Source: an uncultured Prevotellaceae bacterium (GTDB taxonomy: Bacteria; Bacteroidota; Bacteroidia; Bacteroidales; Muribaculaceae). From it: 5,839 nucleotides of DNA. The notes under the pieces were generated by a model. It did not search any database. It was not told the DNA's origin and saw only the letters and a list, made by a program, of their open reading frames with translations. The DNA is taken from NCBI GenBank assembly GCA_937896015.1, contig CALBLR010000344.1, positions 1 to 5,839 on the forward strand, in the 5' to 3' direction. How positions within the stretch are numbered: the stretch's first letter is position 1; the number at the start of each line of letters is the position of its first letter. Below, one piece after another: positions 1-5,839 of the stretch. The position numbers and the translations under genes were made by a program.

Positions 1-2445
1 GGGAAGCTCGATTGCAGTGAGGGTTACAGAGTTCTCGCCCTCTTTAACAGTCACGGGCACTGTGCCAACTTCCTCGCCGCTTGTTGCGTCGGTGAATACG
101 AGCTCAGCGTTGGTTGCGTCGCTGTTGGCCTTGAAGCTGAAGGCGTAGCTGTTGTCATCGGCCTTCTCGCTGTTCAGATCGTATGCGAAGATGCCCTTAA
201 CCACGGGCTGCTCCGCATTCTTGGTGGTGAATGTGGTCACCTTGTTGTTGCTTGCCAGGAAGGCGGTGATGTCGGTGCCGCTTACAACGGCAGCGCCATT
301 CATGAATTCACTTGCAGCGGCAGCGATGTCGGTGCCGGTGGTGTTGATGAGCTTGGCCTTGTCAAGGCCGTCAGTCACGTCAAACAGTTTGAAGCCTGCC
401 ACCTTGCCGTCGGCGAGGTAGGGAGCTACCATCAGGGCATGCTTTGCATACTTGAAGAAGCTTACGCCAGTGGCGGCTGCATCGATAGTGCCTTCGGGCA
501 GACGGCCCAGCACGTCGCAGTCGGTGTTGTCGGTGTCGGCCAGCTTGAACTCAAACGGAGCGATGAGGCTGCCGTCGAGGATGTAGTTGCGGTCGTCGCG
601 GGGCGATACGCACAGTTTCATGTCGCTGCCAATCTTCACCTCGGTGAAGTTGCTGGTAGCGTCGATGGTCTTGTTGAGGAACTGAGTGCTTGCCACCATG
701 TTGTCGGCCACGGTGAGGGCAATCAGGCGGAACGATTGTGATGAACCGGTAGTGGTGCCGGTGGTCACAATTGTGCAGTTGTCGGAAGATCCGCTGACGG
801 CCAGCGTCTTACCAGTAGTGGCACGATAGTAGTTACCAGAACTTTGAGTGGTTACCCACTTCTCGGGAGTTGAGTCGAAGGTGTCCCATTTGTAGAATTG
901 CACTGTGCCGCGCACATAGCCTTCGTCTACCTGACCGTCGCTGAACTGGCAGAGCATGCTGTTGCAGCCCACGAGTTTGCCGTCGGCAGTGAATGCGATG
1001 TCGGCCAGCTTAGAATAGAAGCCCTGGCCCAGGTTAGAACCGTCGATGAGGCCTTCGGTGCTGATTGTCTTCACAAGTTCCTTAGAAGCTGTGTTGATGA
1101 GATACAGGGCGGGAGTGCCATTGTTGTCGGTGAGCACCACGGCCGAGTCGCCGCGTTGCAGCACGCGCTTCACGGTGCCTGTGATGCCTTCGTAGGTCTT
1201 GCCTTCGTCTTTTGCAAAGTTGAACTGCTCGGCAACGCCAAGGTAGGCGGGCTGCACGGGGTCGTTGTAGTTATGATATGTAACCTTCGGCGGCACGTAG
1301 CCTTCGGCCTCGAGCAGAGGCATTGTGTAGGTGGTCTCGTTGGCCTTCACCACGAGCGGAGTGTTGTATTCATCGGTGATGGCCTTGTAGCCGTCGGCTG
1401 CGATGCTCAGGGTGTAGGTGCCCGGCTCCACGTCTTCAAACACAAACACGCCATTGTAGTTGTTGTCCACTGTGTAGGTCTTCACGGCCTTGCCGTCCTT
1501 CATCAGTGTCACCTTGGCGCCGTTGATGGGCTTCCACTGGTCGTTGGTGTTGGGGGCATACTTGAAGAGGCTGTTCACCATTTTCTCGTGCATGTCCTTC
1601 ACTGTGCCCACCACATAGCCTGTGGTCTCCTTGTTGAGGCCGAAGTACTCTGCCATGCCGCGTGCATAGCGCACGCCTTCCATATAGCAGTAGTCCTTGT
1701 TGAGCGCGCGGTGGCGTGCGGGCTGATAGGTGTGGAAGAAGCCCTCGATGAGCATGCCCGGAGTGCCGTGCTTGAGCACGCCCAGATAGCCGGTGTATTG
1801 CTTGCCGCTATTGGGGTCGGTGCGGGTCGAGCTGCTGCCGTAGAATGTGATGTCGCCGCGAATGTTGGGGTTCGTGGGGCTGTAGTACGACTGCGGGTCG
1901 ATGGCGTTGGTGTAGTTGATGGGCCACATCACCTGGCCCATGGCGCGGCTGCCCACTGCCAGGTCGCCTCCCTCACCGTCATTGCCGCGGTAGATGAACA
2001 GCGGGTAGTTGGTGGTGCTGCCCTCAGATGCTGCATTGGAGTGGATCGACAGGAACATGTCCATGTTGTTAGCTTCCACCTCAGTGCAGATTTCAGAGAG
2101 GTTGCGGTTGTATTTCTCGGCGTCGACACCATTCTTAACGTAGGGATACGGGCCGTTCTCAACGCGAGAGTACATGATGTTTTCTTTCTTCACACCCATC
2201 TTTTGCAGCACACGGCCCAGTTTCAGGCCCTTCCACAAGTCGGTGTTCGACTCATAGAAGCCGCAGGTGTCGGGCATGCCCGTTTCGGGCAGATTGGGAT
2301 AGGGGATAGTGGCGCACGGGCGGTCGTTGGGACCCCAGCTGCCATGACCCGGGTTAATGTAGATGCGAACTTCATCGGCGTTCTTTGCACCGAGCGTTCC
2401 TGCCGCCATTAGCGAAGCGGCTGCCAATACAAAAATCTTTTTCAT
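1..2445 (-). CDS. Secreted N-acetylmuramoyl-L-alanine amidase (Amidase_3 type) with long C-terminal extension, 3' end outside window
   Basis: Reading the minus strand from the ATG at 2445 gives 815 codons with no stop before the window edge, so the C-terminus is missing. Residues 1-20 (MKKIFVLAAASLMAAGTLGA) form a Sec signal peptide. Residues about 26-270 match a zinc amidase of the Amidase_3 fold, which cuts the bond between MurNAc and L-Ala in peptidoglycan. The expected residues are present: His34 in NPGHGSWG, Glu65 in GFYESN, His135 in MFLSIHSNA and the catalytic Glu234 in GMLIEGFFHT. Cys44 and Cys61 could form a disulfide beside the site. Residues about 275-380 look like a carboxypeptidase-regulatory-like or PEGA-like beta-sandwich (NGAKVTLMKDGK, FEDVEPGTYTLSI). 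Residues about 400-750 are beta-rich with propeller-like stretches (ADIAFTADGKLVG), and 755-815 look Ig-like. The gene starts 8 nt after the propeller gene and is probably co-transcribed with it. A type IX sorting tail could follow outside the window, but this is not seen. The amidase call is firm; the C-terminal domain names are tentative. Confidence 0.9.
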   Translation of the reverse strand, partial: MKKIFVLAAASLMAAGTLGAKNADEVRIYINPGHGSWGPNDRPCATIPYPNLPETGMPDTCGFYESNTDLWKGLKLGRVLQKMGVKKENIMYSRVENGPYPYVKNGVDAEKYNRNLSEICTEVEANNMDMFLSIHSNAASEGSTTNYPLFIYRGNDGEGGDLAVGSRAMGQVMWPINYTNAIDPQSYYSPTNPNIRGDITFYGSSSTRTDPNSGKQYTGYLGVLKHGTPGMLIEGFFHTYQPARHRALNKDYCYMEGVRYARGMAEYFGLNKETTGYVVGTVKDMHEKMVNSLFKYAPNTNDQWKPINGAKVTLMKDGKAVKTYTVDNNYNGVFVFEDVEPGTYTLSIAADGYKAITDEYNTPLVVKANETTYTMPLLEAEGYVPPKVTYHNYNDPVQPAYLGVAEQFNFAKDEGKTYEGITGTVKRVLQRGDSAVVLTDNNGTPALYLINTASKELVKTISTEGLIDGSNLGQGFYSKLADIAFTADGKLVGCNSMLCQFSDGQVDEGYVRGTVQFYKWDTFDSTPEKWVTTQSSGNYYRATTGKTLAVSGSSDNCTIVTTGTTTGSSQSFRLIALTVADNMVASTQFLNKTIDATSNFTEVKIGSDMKLCVSPRDDRNYILDGSLIAPFEFKLADTDNTDCDVLGRLPEGTIDAAATGVSFFKYAKHALMVAPYLADGKVAGFKLFDVTDGLDKAKLINTTGTDIAAAASEFMNGAAVVSGTDITAFLASNNKVTTFTTKNAEQPVVKGIFAYDLNSEKADDNSYAFSFKANSDATNAELVFTDATSGEEVGTVPVTVKEGENSVTLTAIELP

Positions 2446-2453
2446 GCCGTGAA

Positions 2454-3344
2454 TTATTTGTTTATGTTAATAATATAGGCCTCGCCGGCAGGGGTTGAGA
2501 AGGCAATCTTCTCGCCGTTGAGCGAAGCGTAGGGATACATGGCCACAACCGATGCGTCGGTGAGCACCTGCTGCTGGCCGCTGAGTGTGGTGGCCACAAT
2601 CGACGATGAGATGATCATCTCGCCATCGTCAACGTCGTTCATGCCAATCACCACATCGTTGCCATACCATTGCGGAGCGCGCACGATGCCGAGGCTCTTT
2701 ACGTTGCTGCCGTCGATGTTGCACACAAATGCGCCAACGCCGCACACATAGTAGAGGGCTTTGGTTCCGTCAGGCGACACCGATTGCCAGATGTAGCTGA
2801 AATTCTTGCCGTTGGGTGAGAATACGCTGGTCTTGCCGTTGCGGGTAATCATGAGTTGGCGGTTGTTGATCGACAGCACGGGCACCGATACTTTGCCTTT
2901 GGCTGCGAGCTTGCCTTTGTTGATGGCAGCCACAGCGGTGCCCTCGATGGCATAGCCCTGAAGGTTGCGGGTGGGGGCCACGAGGTTGGCCACGGTGCCG
3001 CTTTCCACGTTCACCGTGTTGAGCTGTTCCATGCGCAGGTGGTTGGCGGTGTAAGAGTCTTCACGATAGATGACGCTTGCGCCGTCGCTGCTGATTTGGG
3101 CGTTGAAGCCCGCACCGCGCGCATTGGTTAACACCTTCGACTCATTGGTCTTCAGGTCGAATTTAGTGAGGCCTACGTTGGTCGACGTAGACAGCAGCAG
3201 GTAGTCACCGTTGGGGCTGATGCCTGCCACTTTTGCGTTAGGGTTGGCTGGAATGGGCACCTGATTTACAGAGGCCACATTCAGCACCTGCGCAAACCCA
3301 CTAAAAGACACGCATAATGCTAATGCTAGGAGTACATTTTTCAT
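2454..3344 (-). CDS. Secreted PD40/TolB-like beta-propeller protein, function unknown
   Basis: This complete 296-residue protein starts at the ATG at 3344, where a clear Sec signal peptide begins (MKNVLLALALCVSFSGFA, probable cleavage before Gln19). There is no lipobox Cys. The mature part carries spaced copies of the PD40/WD40-like turn motif: SPNGDY at 43-48, SSDGAS at 85-90, SPNGKN at 176-181, SPDGTK at 190-195 and SLNGEK at 274-279. Each is followed by a short hydrophobic beta strand, as in TolB-type propeller blades. The short length allows about five or six blades and no added catalytic domain, and I see no enzyme motif. Such proteins usually bind a partner protein or a polymer in the periplasm or at the surface. 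The gene is first in a probable two-gene unit with the downstream amidase (8-nt gap), read from the promoter at 3502-3471. A binding partner or regulator of the amidase is possible but unproven. Confidence 0.85.
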   Translation of the reverse strand: MKNVLLALALCVSFSGFAQVLNVASVNQVPIPANPNAKVAGISPNGDYLLLSTSTNVGLTKFDLKTNESKVLTNARGAGFNAQISSDGASVIYREDSYTANHLRMEQLNTVNVESGTVANLVAPTRNLQGYAIEGTAVAAINKGKLAAKGKVSVPVLSINNRQLMITRNGKTSVFSPNGKNFSYIWQSVSPDGTKALYYVCGVGAFVCNIDGSNVKSLGIVRAPQWYGNDVVIGMNDVDDGEMIISSSIVATTLSGQQQVLTDASVVAMYPYASLNGEKIAFSTPAGEAYIININK

Positions 3345-3464
3345 AAATGCTAATGTTTTTAGTTTGTAAATAGTTGTTAGTTAATAAAATATTTAAATTA
3401 AAAATTTAAACGTTCAAGTTATATGTCAATGGGCTTCTCAATGATAGCCAGTGGCTTATTGTTA
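3345..3464 (-). other. Probable 5' leader of the propeller-amidase unit
   Basis: If transcription starts about 7 nt past the -7 box at 3478-3471, the message has an untranslated leader of about 120 nt, running from about 3464 to the ATG at 3344. It is AT-rich. It contains an all-A/T inverted repeat with 8-bp perfect arms at 3392-3399 and 3403-3410 and a 3-nt loop. No known riboswitch, leader peptide or Shine-Dalgarno sequence was recognised. The exact start is inferred from box position only. Confidence 0.45.
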
Positions 3465-3470
3465 ACTCCT

Positions 3471-3502
3471 CAAAGTTATTAAAAATATCTGAAAGAAGCA
3501 AA
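3471..3502 (-). promoter_or_regulatory. Bacteroidota-type promoter for the propeller-amidase unit
   Basis: On the minus strand the -33 element TTTG (3502-3499) is separated by exactly 20 nt from the -7 element TAACTTTG (3478-3471). This fits the TTTG / TAnnTTTG consensus and the usual 19-21 nt spacing of the primary sigma factor in Bacteroides and relatives. It lies between the prs terminator and the propeller gene. I found no second match to the -7 consensus in this intergenic stretch. Confidence 0.75.
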
Positions 3503-3572
3503 TTTATTGCCCGTCAAAAAAACGCGTGGTTGCCATTGTAGCCAAAGTTTTACATCCTGGGGCCGTGGCAAT

Positions 3573-3606
3573 AAAAAAAGCCCGGGCTTTTGTGAAGCCC
3601 AGGCTT
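3573..3606 (-). terminator. Rho-independent terminator after prs
   Basis: Read on the minus strand, the arm at 3606-3595 (AAGCCTGGGCTT) pairs over 12 bp with the arm at 3589-3578 (AAGCCCGGGCTT), with one G-U wobble and a 5-nt loop. A T-run continues to 3573. It begins about 26 nt after the prs stop codon. On the plus strand the hairpin is not followed by a T-run, so it probably works in one direction only. Confidence 0.92.
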
Positions 3607-3631
3607 GGTAATATCGTTTCGCTCGTGATGG

Positions 3632-4576
3632 TTAAACAAGATACTGCGAACTGATAGATTTGTTGTCGTGCACACGCTTGATAGTGTCGGCAAACATGCC
3701 TGCAATGCTTGCTACGGTTGCCTTAGCACACTTGTTGGTGTCGAATGGAATTGAGTCGGAGAAGATCACCTCGGTGAGTGCGCTCTCGTTGATGCGCTCC
3801 GAAGCGGGGTCGCTCATAATGGCGTGCGAGGCCAGTGCGCGCACCGACTTTGCTCCGTGCTCCTTCATCAGGTTGGCTGCCTTGCAGATTGTGCCGGCTG
3901 TGTCGATCATGTCGTCGACGAGCACCACGTTTTTGTCTTTCACGTCACCGATGATGGTCATTTTAGCCACCACGTTGGCCTTTGCGCGCTGCTTGTGGCA
4001 GAGCACGAGCGGAGCGTCGAAATATTTTGCGTAGGTGTTGGCACGCTTGGCGCCGCCCACGTCGGGTGAAGCAATCACCATGTCTTTGAGTTTCAGCGAC
4101 TCAATGTAGGGGATAAACACCGATGATGCATACAGGTGGTCAACGGGCACGTTGAAGAAGCCCTGAATCTGATCGGCATGGAGGTCCATTGTTATCAGAC
4201 GGTCGATGCCAGCGGTGCTCAGAAGGTCGGCCACCAGTTTAGATGCGATTGACACACGCGGTTTGTCCTTGCGGTCCTGACGCGCCCAGCCGAAGTAGGG
4301 CACTACGGCGATAATCGACTTGGCCGAAGCCCTCTTTGCGGCATCTACCATAAGGAGAAGTTCCATAAGATTGTCGCAGTTGGGGAAGGTGGACTGAATC
4401 AGATAAACCTCGTCGCCGCGGATTGATTCCTCGAAAGAAACCTCAAATTCACCGTCGGCGAAGTGCTGAATGTTCATTTTACCCAGTTCCACACCCAGAC
4501 TCTTAGCAATCTCCTCAGCTAAATAGTGGGTTTTTGTGCCAGAAAAGACCTTAAATGGAGGCAATAAATTACTCAT
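3632..4576 (-). CDS. prs: Ribose-phosphate pyrophosphokinase (PRPP synthetase)
   Basis: This 314-residue cytoplasmic enzyme transfers pyrophosphate from ATP to ribose 5-phosphate, giving PRPP and AMP. PRPP feeds purine, pyrimidine, NAD, histidine and tryptophan synthesis. The length is normal for the class I bacterial enzyme, and both halves of the tandem phosphoribosyltransferase fold are present. Visible motifs are the N-terminal FSGTKTHYLAEEIA (11-24), FADGEFEV (39-46), the flexible ATP-binding loop YFGWARQDRKDKPR (94-107), the metal/ATP site MDLHADQIQGFF (130-141, with His133), the VGGAKRA segment (173-179), and the PRPP/ribose-phosphate loop VVLVDDMIDTAGT (217-229). The ATG at 4576 gives the usual short N-terminus before the FSG motif. 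The gene has a terminator on each side and its own -7 box, so it appears to be a single-gene unit. Nothing looks broken. Confidence 0.97.
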   Translation of the reverse strand: MSNLLPPFKVFSGTKTHYLAEEIAKSLGVELGKMNIQHFADGEFEVSFEESIRGDEVYLIQSTFPNCDNLMELLLMVDAAKRASAKSIIAVVPYFGWARQDRKDKPRVSIASKLVADLLSTAGIDRLITMDLHADQIQGFFNVPVDHLYASSVFIPYIESLKLKDMVIASPDVGGAKRANTYAKYFDAPLVLCHKQRAKANVVAKMTIIGDVKDKNVVLVDDMIDTAGTICKAANLMKEHGAKSVRALASHAIMSDPASERINESALTEVIFSDSIPFDTNKCAKATVASIAGMFADTIKRVHDNKSISSQYLV

Positions 4577-4614
4577 AGTTTACTTACAGATGACTATTAT
4601 GTTAAAAATCTATA

Positions 4615-4622
4615 CAAAGGTA
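4615..4622 (-). promoter_or_regulatory. Probable -7 promoter element for prs
   Basis: The minus strand reads TACCTTTG here, an exact match to the Bacteroidota -7 consensus TAnnTTTG. It would start transcription near 4608 and give a leader of about 32 nt before the prs ATG. No clean TTTG lies at the 19-21 nt spacing; the T-run of the upstream terminator (4642-4638) is the nearest T-rich element, but it is too close. The -7 box is convincing and the -33 part is weak. Confidence 0.6.
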
Positions 4623-4637
4623 ATACTATTATGTGGT

Positions 4638-4667
4638 AAAAACGCCTAAAACGCCGTTTTTTTAGGC
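4638..4667 (-). terminator. Rho-independent terminator after the GH13 gene
   Basis: On the minus strand GCCTAAAA (4667-4660) pairs perfectly over 8 bp with TTTTAGGC (4651-4644) around an 8-nt loop, followed by G and five T residues (4642-4638). It begins only 4 nt after the GH13 stop codon. The stem is only half G/C, so it is weaker than the terminator after prs. Confidence 0.75.
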
Positions 4668-4671
4668 TCGC

Positions 4672-5839
4672 TCACTCACATTTTTTCCACGTGAGTTTGA
4701 TTATGGCCGAGCCGTAGGGCGGCAGGCTCACGTGCAGCGGCATGAGGCTGCTGAGCAGCACGGTGTGGTGCTGGCCGTTGCCGTCGAGCAGGTTGGAGGC
4801 CTCATATTCGCCCTGGCGCAGCTGCAGGCAGTCGAACGCATGCTGCGGCACGTTGACGCCGATGTTGGCCTTCGCACTGTCGAAGTTCACCGCCACCAGC
4901 AGTGTGTCGGCGCCGTAGTGGCGCAGAAACACATATTGGCGGTGGGGGTTGAGCGAATGGTAGTTGGCATACATGAGGTCGAAAAACGTTCCACGGCTTA
5001 TGCTCGGCTCGCTGTTGCACAGGTTAAGCAGGCGTGCATAGCGCTTTTGCAGCGACCTCTCTTGCTCGGTGAGCTTTGTGTCGCGGCACTTGCCGCCGTC
5101 ATACCAGCGCCGCAGCGTGTCCACGCTCCAATAGTCGAATATGGTGGTGCGCCCGTCACGGCCGCTGAAGCCTTCGGCGTCGGCCGCCGGCTCGCCAAGT
5201 TCCTGGCCCATATAAATCATAAACGGGCACCTCGACATGGTGGCGCTGACTACTGCGGCTGGCAGCGCCCGCAGCGGGTCGCCGGCAAACTGGCTTGAGG
5301 CTATGCGCTGCTCGTCGTGGTTTTCCAAAAAATTGAGCATGTGGTCTTGCATCCCCTCGATTGCCTGCCAGCAGTTGGTGATGGCGGCTGCCGACACGTT
5401 GCCGCACACGATGCCACGCAGTGTGTCGTAGAGTGTCACCTTGTCGTACAGGTAGTCGAACTGCCCCTCGCCTATGAATCGGCCGTAGAGCGACACGTCG
5501 TAGATTTCGGCAATGAATATTATGCCAGGATGCCTCTGCTTGATTTGCGGCACTGCCCACTGCCAAAATTCAATTGGCACCATGTGGGCCATGTCGCAGC
5601 GAAACCCGTCGACGTCTTTGGCCGCCCAAAACTCAAGAATGTCCAGCATCTTCCGCCAAGTGGAAGGAATGGGGAAGAAGTGGTGCGAGCCGTTGCTGTA
5701 GTCAACACCATAGTTGAGCTTTGCGGTCTCATACCAGTCGTTGACCGACGGGAAGGCCGTAAAGCAGTCGTTGCCTGTGGCTTTTGCCGGAAACTCCACA
5801 TATTTGTCGCTGCCTTCGCCCAGGCTGATGCTGGGTGCA
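4672..5839 (-). CDS. Alpha-amylase family glycoside hydrolase (GH13), C-terminal part, 5' end outside window
   Basis: The frame stays open to the window edge, giving 388 visible residues that begin within the protein (APSISLGEGSDKYVEF...). A GTG at 5799 lies inside conserved sequence and is not the true start. The catalytic barrel of GH13 is recognisable: conserved region II is GFRCDMA, with the nucleophile Asp at codon 5595-5593; region III is FIAEIYD, with the acid/base Glu at 5508-5506; region IV is FLENHDEQR, with the third carboxylate Asp at 5316-5314. Region I (DxxxNH) must lie upstream of the window. The last 80 or so residues form the usual beta-sandwich domain C (LLVAVNFD, PPYGSAIIKL). 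The enzyme should hydrolyse or transfer alpha-glucosidic bonds in starch, glycogen or maltodextrins. Substrate, subfamily and cell location cannot be settled without the N-terminus. The gene ends 4 nt before a terminator and reads as the last gene of its unit. Confidence 0.93.
   Translation of the reverse strand, partial: APSISLGEGSDKYVEFPAKATGNDCFTAFPSVNDWYETAKLNYGVDYSNGSHHFFPIPSTWRKMLDILEFWAAKDVDGFRCDMAHMVPIEFWQWAVPQIKQRHPGIIFIAEIYDVSLYGRFIGEGQFDYLYDKVTLYDTLRGIVCGNVSAAAITNCWQAIEGMQDHMLNFLENHDEQRIASSQFAGDPLRALPAAVVSATMSRCPFMIYMGQELGEPAADAEGFSGRDGRTTIFDYWSVDTLRRWYDGGKCRDTKLTEQERSLQKRYARLLNLCNSEPSISRGTFFDLMYANYHSLNPHRQYVFLRHYGADTLLVAVNFDSAKANIGVNVPQHAFDCLQLRQGEYEASNLLDGNGQHHTVLLSSLMPLHVSLPPYGSAIIKLTWKKCE

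Noticed and set aside
898..2412. A 504-codon open frame on the plus strand, opposite the amidase gene
   Set aside because: It lies in exact codon register antisense to the amidase. It is open because the real gene avoids TTA, CTA and TCA codons in that stretch. The translation is rich in His, Val, Ala and Cys with no domain pattern, while the minus strand encodes a signal peptide and a complete catalytic site.
3503..3572. Possible small RNA or structured element between the prs terminator and the next promoter
   Set aside because: Only short scattered inverted repeats (TTGCCA / TGGCAA) are visible, with no promoter, no tRNA-like fold and no terminator of its own.
3660..4069. Plus-strand open frames opposite prs
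   Set aside because: They overlap the highly conserved PRPP synthetase coding sequence and show no recognisable domain.
4732..5298. A 188-codon open frame on the plus strand opposite the GH13 gene
   Set aside because: It is also in exact antisense codon register with a confident gene, and its translation has the same His/Val/Ala-rich shadow composition.
4802..5566. Additional minus-strand frames inside the GH13 gene
   Set aside because: They are Arg/Ala/Pro/Ser-rich alternative readings of the GH13 coding sequence, which is intact through its catalytic motifs and domain C.
5797..5799. GTG as the start codon of the GH13 gene
   Set aside because: The frame continues upstream to the window edge with sensible sequence (GEGSDKYVEF), and conserved region I of the GH13 barrel is still missing, so the true start lies outside.

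Overview
The window comes from a bacterium of the phylum Bacteroidota, most likely a gut Bacteroidales (Muribaculaceae- or Prevotella-like; I cannot place it more precisely). Three things point there: the -7 boxes of the form TAnnTTTG with an upstream TTTG element, the lack of Shine-Dalgarno sequences and the A-rich start regions, and the kind of secreted proteins present. All four genes lie on the minus strand, so transcription runs from high to low coordinates.

Layout in the direction of transcription: (1) 5839-4672, the C-terminal part of a GH13 alpha-amylase-family enzyme whose N-terminus lies beyond the window; (2) a compact hairpin terminator at 4667-4638, followed at once by a -7 element for the next gene; (3) 4576-3632, a complete prs gene for ribose-phosphate pyrophosphokinase; (4) a strong 12-bp-stem terminator at 3606-3573; (5) a well-formed Bacteroidota promoter at 3502-3471, giving a leader of about 120 nt; (6) 3344-2454, a secreted PD40/TolB-like beta-propeller protein of unknown role; (7) 2445 to the window edge, an open gene for a secreted zinc N-acetylmuramoyl-L-alanine amidase with a very long non-catalytic C-terminal part. 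Genes 6 and 7 are 8 nt apart and probably form one transcription unit.

How they may work together: prs makes PRPP for nucleotide, histidine and tryptophan synthesis and looks transcriptionally insulated on both sides. The GH13 enzyme acts on alpha-glucans and is not obviously linked to the rest. The propeller-amidase pair is the most interesting part: two exported proteins translated from one message, one with all four residues expected for peptidoglycan amide cleavage and both with propeller-like sequence. This may be a cell-wall remodelling or binding unit, but that is inference. I see no mobile element, CRISPR array, tRNA or rRNA, and no clear sign of a new defence or other multi-gene system.
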